Shown here one piece after another: positions 59,407-64,000 of a stretch of 64,000 bases of DNA. This DNA is from an uncultured Ruminococcus sp. GTDB taxonomy: Bacteria; Bacillota; Clostridia; Oscillospirales; Ruminococcaceae. The stretch spans positions 18,118 through 82,117 of the forward strand of contig UQPZ01000008.1 in NCBI GenBank assembly GCA_900543145.1, written 5' to 3'. The first letter of the stretch is position 1; every line of letters begins with the position of its first letter. The notes under the pieces were generated by a model. It did not search any database. It saw only the letters and a program-made list of their open reading frames with translations, and was not told where the DNA came from. The translations under genes were made by a program, and so were the position numbers.

Positions 59407-59438
59407 AAAGAAGTCTGTTGTATTAAATAGACTTCTTT
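59407..59438 (+). terminator. Terminator of tRNA-fMet
   Basis: AAAGAAGTCT/AGACTTCTTT stem followed by a T-rich tail (TACTTTTTC), 6 bp after CCA. Confidence 0.85.
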
Positions 59439-59563
59439 TACTTTTTCTGACAGAATATAAAGGGAACCGAACTATATCAAAAATGCCTTTTCTATAACAA
59501 TGTACTCTCGGCTAAGTGAGATCTAAAGTTTTCACCCATTTTAATACTGTTTAGTACATCGAG

Positions 59564-59599
59564 ATACCTGTCATCACTTTGCGATGACAGGTATTTTTA
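59564..59599 (+). terminator. Strong orphan terminator
   Basis: ATACCTGTCATC/GATGACAGGTAT perfect 12-bp stem with loop ACTTTGC and T5 tail. No ORF precedes it for 160 bp, so the stretch 59440-59564 may be a small RNA or a remnant; no promoter was found for it. Confidence 0.75.
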
Positions 59600-59809
59600 T
59601 GCTTGCTGCAAATATCCGATCTATTCCGCTATTTTATAATTTGAACTGACTATATTATATAGTATAATTTTGTTTGAGTAAAATGCACAAAAAGAGCATA
59701 CGGAATCTGATATGCTGATTCTACAAAATTATATCCCGACTGTTTTTTGATAAACTGTGGCTTTTTCGGCTCCTGCTTTGTATTAATTATGAAAGGAGGC
59801 TGATACCTC

Positions 59810-60313
59810 TTGGAAGTGTTGACGTTGCGTACGGACGAAGACATAGAGCAGACTATAAATAAATACTCATCCACTGTTTACAGCATCGCTATGACCAGAT
59901 TAAAAAGCAGATCTGACGCTGATGATGTTTTTCAGGAGGTTTTTTTAACTATGTGCAGAAAGCGCCCGTCGTTTGAAAGCGAAGAGCACCTTAAAGCATG
60001 GATAATAAAAACCACTCTTAATTACTGTAAAAGAATAACAATGAGTACCTGGCGAAGAAAAACCTCACCGTTGGAAGAAGTTTCAGACCGCTCATATCAG
60101 TTCTATACCAAGGAGGAAAACGACGTATACAACGCCGTATCAGATCTGCCTAAAAAATACCGAACAATAATAGTCCTGTATTATTTTGAAGATATATCCG
60201 TAAAAGAAATAAGCTCAATTCTGCATATCCGCGAAGGAACGGTAAGAATGCAGCTGACTCGTGCAAGGAATATACTGAAAACTAAACTGAAAGGAGATTA
60301 TTTTTATGAATAA
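59810..60313 (+). CDS. ECF-type RNA polymerase sigma factor
   Basis: A 167-residue sigma-70-family factor with only regions 2 and 4. It starts at the TTG at 59810 with AAAGGAGG 10 nt ahead. Region 2 carries SRSDADDVFQEVFLTMCRK near 34 and the WIIKTTLNYCKRI element. Region 4 has LPKKYRTIIVLYYFEDISVK and ISSILHIREGTVRMQLTRAR, the helix-turn-helix that reads the -35 element. Its 3' end overlaps the next gene by 8 bp, the classic sigma/anti-sigma arrangement. Confidence 0.94.
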   Translation: MEVLTLRTDEDIEQTINKYSSTVYSIAMTRLKSRSDADDVFQEVFLTMCRKRPSFESEEHLKAWIIKTTLNYCKRITMSTWRRKTSPLEEVSDRSYQFYTKEENDVYNAVSDLPKKYRTIIVLYYFEDISVKEISSILHIREGTVRMQLTRARNILKTKLKGDYFYE

Positions 60314-61499
60314 AAGCTTTTTTAAGAATATGAAAGAACAACTAAAGCCCTCCGATAAGGTTTTAAATGAGCTTCTTGAAAAAATAAACAGTGCGCCGCG
60401 GGTAAAAAGCAGAGTATGGCTTAATATTACATATGCTGCGGCAGCAGCGGCGGTACTTATCTTAGCGGTTACTTTTATTCCCGGAGCGAGTTCCGACGGA
60501 AAAATAAAAGTTTATGAAAGCAGCACCGCTTCCGACTGCGGCAGTAATTCAGGCTGCCTAGTCAAAAATCCGGCAGCTTCCGCCGACAGTATTGCCGCAG
60601 GATTCGTTATTGATAATAATAACAGCCTGAATCCTCAGAGCAGCAGTTCATCCGGTGCGCCTTCTAAGGATAATACCTCTGAAACGAACGGCGAAAACTC
60701 CAAAACCGATAACAAGAAGTCCGAAGAAAGCAAAGCTCCGTCAGACAGCAGCTCCGTCAATGCAGCTGACAGCAAGACTGATACAGAGGAATCTTCAAAG
60801 ACCGACGACGTTTCAGGTGCGGCAAACTACAGCAGTTCTGACGCTGATCAGGACGAAGCAAATAAGCTTGCTCAATGCACAGCAATAGACTATAACGGAT
60901 CTACTTATAATTATATTCTAATTTCTTCATCCGAAGAAACCGGAATTACAAAGCTCGGTTTCGGAACAGCAATGGCGGAAAATATATCTGTGACTGCTGA
61001 TATTTACAGTGACGTTACGCTTCCTTCCGATACTCTTATCTGGCTGAAAACCCGTACATCAGATTACTATGCATATTTTAACAGCGGCTTCCCCAAGGAT
61101 ACTCTTTCCCGGTATATAAGTTCACTTTGCCTAAAAAATTTATCCTGCATTCAGGCTATGGGTGATCTGACGCAGTCATATTCCTCTGAGATTAATACCG
61201 AATTTGACTGCGAAAAGAACCGGCAGGCAGTTACAATGCTCGGATATCTGGAGAGTATTGCAGGCTCGGCTCAGAAGTGCGACAACGATACAGCATATGA
61301 AAGTATACACAATTCAGGCAGCTACGGGCTGTATTTTGAAATGTCCTATCCGTATTCATATTCTCAGCAATGTACGATCTCAATGAGCCGCTCGGGATAT
61401 ATCCAATTCAGATTTATGGGACAGACCTCATCTTATTATGTCGGAGCTAACGCCGATATTATGATCGACAGATTGTCCGGCGATTTTAACCTTCAATAA
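60306..61499 (+). CDS. Probable membrane anti-sigma factor with extracytoplasmic domain
   Basis: A 397-residue bitopic protein. The short cytoplasmic part (1-35, MKEQLKPSDKVLNELLEKIN) lies in front of one helix (about 40-57, ITYAAAAAAVLILAVTFIPG). It is followed by a Ser/Asp/Lys-rich linker (about 60-185) and a globular extracellular domain (about 190-397). The coupling to the ECF gene by an 8-bp overlap argues for an anti-sigma role. No known anti-sigma zinc motif (HxxxCxxC) is present. The outer domain is not a family I recognise. Confidence 0.78.
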   Translation: MNKSFFKNMKEQLKPSDKVLNELLEKINSAPRVKSRVWLNITYAAAAAAVLILAVTFIPGASSDGKIKVYESSTASDCGSNSGCLVKNPAASADSIAAGFVIDNNNSLNPQSSSSSGAPSKDNTSETNGENSKTDNKKSEESKAPSDSSSVNAADSKTDTEESSKTDDVSGAANYSSSDADQDEANKLAQCTAIDYNGSTYNYILISSSEETGITKLGFGTAMAENISVTADIYSDVTLPSDTLIWLKTRTSDYYAYFNSGFPKDTLSRYISSLCLKNLSCIQAMGDLTQSYSSEINTEFDCEKNRQAVTMLGYLESIAGSAQKCDNDTAYESIHNSGSYGLYFEMSYPYSYSQQCTISMSRSGYIQFRFMGQTSSYYVGANADIMIDRLSGDFNLQ

Positions 61500-61523
61500 T
61501 AAATTTCTCTTTATATCAACAAA

Positions 61524-61560
61524 GCAGCGCCGCATATCTTATCATGATATGCGGCGCTGC
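61524..61560. terminator. Bidirectional terminator between convergent genes
   Basis: GCAGCGCCGCATATC/GATATGCGGCGCTGC, a perfect 15-bp stem with 7-base loop. The tail is more T-rich on the minus strand (TTTGTTG). It lies between the anti-sigma gene and the VWA gene. Confidence 0.78.
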
Positions 61561-61576
61561 CAGCAGTTATTATAAA

Positions 61577-63214
61577 TTATGCCCTTGCTGCAAGATCTGC
61601 AAATTCCTCTCTGTATTTATCTGTAATAAGATCATATTTATTAAGTGTATCCAGAATTTCATTAGGTTTAATATCCGAATATTCGCTTCCCTTTAAATAC
61701 ATTGCAAATTTGGCAGCACAGGCTGCAAACGCAAGATTCGACGGCATTTCTTCGGTATAGGAATCAACCCTAACTGCATTTTGTATCTCACGGCTATCAT
61801 TTTTCTCGGGACTCTTATACCTTAGTTTTACCGTAAGCAGCTCCTTCTGAAGCTCACCGCTCTGATTAATTTCAGCGCCGCTTTCTTTTGTATCCTTTAC
61901 CTCTGCTGAGGAAGTGTTTTTCTGATATTTAAGCTCTATTCCCGATGAACCTGACGAACCAAGAACTCCTTTAACAGGTATTATCTCATAAAGAGCGGTA
62001 ACGCTGTGACCCGCTCCCATATCCCCGGCGTCCTTTTTATCATCGGTAAAATCCTCGTCTTCAAGCAGGCGGTTCTCATAGCCTACAAGCCTGTATGCCG
62101 CAACGTTAAGAGGATTGAATTCGACCTGTATCTTAACGTCCTTGGCAACGGTATAAAGCGTTCCGCTCATTTCAGCCACAAGCACCTTTTCCGCCTCGCT
62201 GAGGGAATCTATATACGAGTAGTTTCCGTTTCCGTTATCGGCAAGCGCTTCAAGCCTATCGTCTTTAAGATTGCCGGTTCCAAAGCCGAGGACCGACAGG
62301 TAAACTCCGCCTTCACGCTTTTTCTCCACCAGCGCCGTAAGCTCCTCCGCAGAAGATACTCCTACGTTAAGGTCCCCGTCCGTTGCAAGAATAATTCTGT
62401 TGTTTCCGCCTTCTATGAAATACTCCTCAGCGATATTGTAGGCTCTGTTTATTCCCGCCTCGCCTGCGGTAGAGCCACCCGCCTCCAGCGAATCCAAGGC
62501 GTCGGTTATCTTTGTATAATTGTCACCTGTTTCTCCCTCAAGAACGACCTTATCCTCACCCGCGTAAGTAACTATAGAAATTCGGTCGTTTTTATCAAGA
62601 TTTTCCGCAAGCATTGCAAACGCCTGCTGAACCAGCGGCAGCTTGTTTTGATCCATCATAGAGCCGCTTACGTCAATAAGAAATACAAGATTCATAGGAG
62701 GTCTTTCGGTAACCTCAATATCCTCCGCCTTTAATCCGACAAGCATAAGCTTCGATTCACTGTTCCACGGACAGTCGGAAAGTTCCGTCGTTATCGAAAC
62801 CGGATCTTCTCCCGAGGGCTGAGGATAATCGTAATTGAAGTAATTTATGAACTCTTCTGTCCTGACTGCGTCCGGGTTTACCGTTTCTCCGTTTAGCAGC
62901 ATTCGTCTGATATTTGCATAAGAAGCGGTATCGACGTCAGTTGAAAAGGTTGAAAGCGGATAATCTGCAACAAGTTTATATCCGTTTTCCGTATATTTTG
63001 CATATTCCTCGGCGTTAGGCTGCTCATTCAAATATTCTTCTGAATAATTATATTCGCTTTGACCATCAATGGTATTATCGTTTGAGGGTCTGTAATTTCC
63101 GCCGTTCATGCTTGCCGAATCCTTTGCACCGCATGAAGTAATTATTCCCGCAGACATAAAAACCGCAGTTGTCATGCTTAACGCCTTTATTAGATTTTTC
63201 TTTGTGTTTTTCAT
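61577..63214 (-). CDS. YfbK-like VWA-domain lipoprotein
   Basis: A 545-residue lipoprotein. Signal peptide with lipobox ITSC near residue 28. An N-terminal YfbK region (about 60-165, STFSTDVDTASYANIRRMLL) is followed by a VWA domain (about 175-350) whose MIDAS site is DVSGSMM (Asp181-Met187) with ATDGDLNVG as third ligand loop, then the YfbK C-terminal domain. Metal-dependent ligand binding on the cell surface is expected; the partner is unknown. It is convergent with the ECF/anti-sigma operon and lies in front of the repeat protein. Confidence 0.88.
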   Translation of the reverse strand: MKNTKKNLIKALSMTTAVFMSAGIITSCGAKDSASMNGGNYRPSNDNTIDGQSEYNYSEEYLNEQPNAEEYAKYTENGYKLVADYPLSTFSTDVDTASYANIRRMLLNGETVNPDAVRTEEFINYFNYDYPQPSGEDPVSITTELSDCPWNSESKLMLVGLKAEDIEVTERPPMNLVFLIDVSGSMMDQNKLPLVQQAFAMLAENLDKNDRISIVTYAGEDKVVLEGETGDNYTKITDALDSLEAGGSTAGEAGINRAYNIAEEYFIEGGNNRIILATDGDLNVGVSSAEELTALVEKKREGGVYLSVLGFGTGNLKDDRLEALADNGNGNYSYIDSLSEAEKVLVAEMSGTLYTVAKDVKIQVEFNPLNVAAYRLVGYENRLLEDEDFTDDKKDAGDMGAGHSVTALYEIIPVKGVLGSSGSSGIELKYQKNTSSAEVKDTKESGAEINQSGELQKELLTVKLRYKSPEKNDSREIQNAVRVDSYTEEMPSNLAFAACAAKFAMYLKGSEYSDIKPNEILDTLNKYDLITDKYREEFADLAARA

Positions 63215-63381
63215 AGTGCCGTCCTACCTTTATTGTCATTATGATAAAGCTTTGTATATATTATTTTTTCGCATACTCGTCAGTATTTTTCTCAACCTAT
63301 CCCCCTGAGAGTATATCTTAAAAAGCGTACGATTCGAAGCGAGTACATATACAGCGCTGCGCTTTTACCTGCTCAGGCTCG

Positions 63382-64000
63382 TTAACCGTCCTGACTGATA
63401 ATTTTTTCGTCCTTAACGATCCCCTCGCATATTATGGTATAAAGCGTATTCCCTGTAAAATCGTCTTCAAAGCTTTCATTGTCGTTTCCGTAAACTCTGT
63501 TGTAGCAAATATAATTATTGCCGCCGTAAGATATTCCGTTTATTATAAGTACCTCAGGGCCTCCATCCACCTCTGGATTTTCATAAAATATACCGTCCCG
63601 AATCGTATATTGCTCCCCCGTCTGCTTATCCGTCAGCGTGAGGACCGCATTTGTAATGCCGCCTCCGACCGAATTATTCCCGTCAAATTCACAGGGCTGC
63701 TGGTTCTCAATTACAGTTATAAAATTCCACAAGTCTTCAATTGTCCCATTATCTGAAATCTCGCCGGAATAGCGAATATCTGAGTGAGTTTGTTTGTCGT
63801 AAACCATTACCGTTCCGGAGAATTCATAATCCTCGGGATTTCTATCCGACAGCTTAAAATACTCACGAGCACTTTCATTGCTCACAGATGAACTATCCGC
63901 TAACGACAATAAAACATCAGATCGAGAACTGTCACTTACATTGCTCACAGATGAACTATCCGCTAACGACAATAAAACATCAGATCGAGAACTGTCACTT
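63382..64000 (-). CDS. Ser/Asp-rich repeat protein (N-terminus off the window)
   Basis: Open to the right edge on the minus strand, so the N-terminus is missing; the nominal start at 63972 is only an internal TTG. The part seen has at least two 21-residue repeats (SDSSRSDVLLSLADSSSVSN) followed by an unrecognised globular domain (about 160 residues, GTVMVYDKQTHSDIRYSGEI and LTLTDKQTGEQYTIRDGIFY). It is probably an exported or surface protein with a repeat linker. It lies upstream of the VWA lipoprotein gene (167 bp), the two possibly cotranscribed. Confidence 0.7.
   Translation of the reverse strand, partial: SDSSRSDVLLSLADSSSVSNVSDSSRSDVLLSLADSSSVSNESAREYFKLSDRNPEDYEFSGTVMVYDKQTHSDIRYSGEISDNGTIEDLWNFITVIENQQPCEFDGNNSVGGGITNAVLTLTDKQTGEQYTIRDGIFYENPEVDGGPEVLIINGISYGGNNYICYNRVYGNDNESFEDDFTGNTLYTIICEGIVKDEKIISQDG
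63876..64000 (-). repeat. 63-bp in-frame tandem repeat at the window edge
   Basis: Two copies of a 63-bp unit (63876-63938 and 63939-64000, the second cut by the edge) encode 21 residues each, identical except at the inner boundary. More copies may follow beyond the window. Confidence 0.92.

Overview
The window looks like chromosomal DNA of a gut or rumen Clostridia species close to Ruminococcus (Oscillospiraceae). The evidence is an L-arabinose operon, a GH94 cellobiose phosphorylase, several large secreted proteins built from FN3, Ig-like and peptidase modules, a sporulation sigma-K gene with its pro-sequence, strong AGGAGG ribosome binding sites and many textbook TTGACA-N17-TATAAT promoters. 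Apart from one AT-rich patch (about 51.7-53.8 kb), the sequence reads as ordinary core chromosome. I found no prophage, insertion sequence, CRISPR array or rRNA.

Layout. 0-6.3 kb (minus strand): ribulokinase-like araB (cut by the window edge), araA, then cellobiose phosphorylase, with a hidden 48-codon ORF on the plus strand between them. A perfect parS-type palindrome lies at 6.65 kb. 6.7-11.5 kb (minus): dipeptidase, metallophosphoesterase, patatin-like lipase and a three-gene ExbB/ExbD-like proton-channel set that is odd for a monoderm. 11.8-19.5 kb: a lipoprotein, a zinc-ribbon membrane protein, a CsbB/YfhO-type cell-surface glycosylation pair and a PspA envelope-stress operon. 19.6-19.84 kb (minus): a likely independent structured RNA of about 220 nt. 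19.9-24.7 kb: rsmE, a small acidic membrane protein, a secreted beta-helix protein and sigK. 24.9-31.9 kb: a secreted serine hydrolase with FN3 repeats, a CmpB-type membrane protein, gdhA, a lipoprotein, a DUF5662 protein and a Bax-inhibitor-1 family protein.

32-40.4 kb: a DNA-repair/phosphoesterase group (ogt, nth, yfcE-like), three unknown genes in an overlapping operon (33.86-35.10 kb), a LysR regulator, ilvB without ilvN, an AI-2E-family transporter and a hemolysin-III family protein. 40.6-47 kb: an OmpR/HisKA two-component pair, a secreted CHAP-like multidomain protein with paired operator-like dyads upstream, a YgjP-type metallopeptidase and an SH3-domain protein. 47.2-51.7 kb: valS, preceded by a short ORF with two Val codons at its end, and dgt. 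51.7-53.8 kb: an AT-rich patch of decayed genes. 53.9-59.4 kb: a DUF1848 protein, purine nucleoside phosphorylase, MtnA and an MTA/SAH deaminase (together a plausible methylthioadenosine salvage route through methylthioinosine), then an initiator tRNA-fMet. 59.8-64 kb: an ECF sigma/anti-sigma pair, a YfbK-like VWA lipoprotein, and a protein carrying a 63-bp in-frame tandem repeat that runs off the right edge.

The observations I consider most worth following are the ncRNA at 19.6-19.84 kb, the ExbB-ExbD-ExbD' triad, the parS site, the methylthioinosine salvage set, the valS leader ORF, and the unknown three-gene operon at 33.9-35.1 kb. All functional calls rest on motif recognition by eye; no database search was run.
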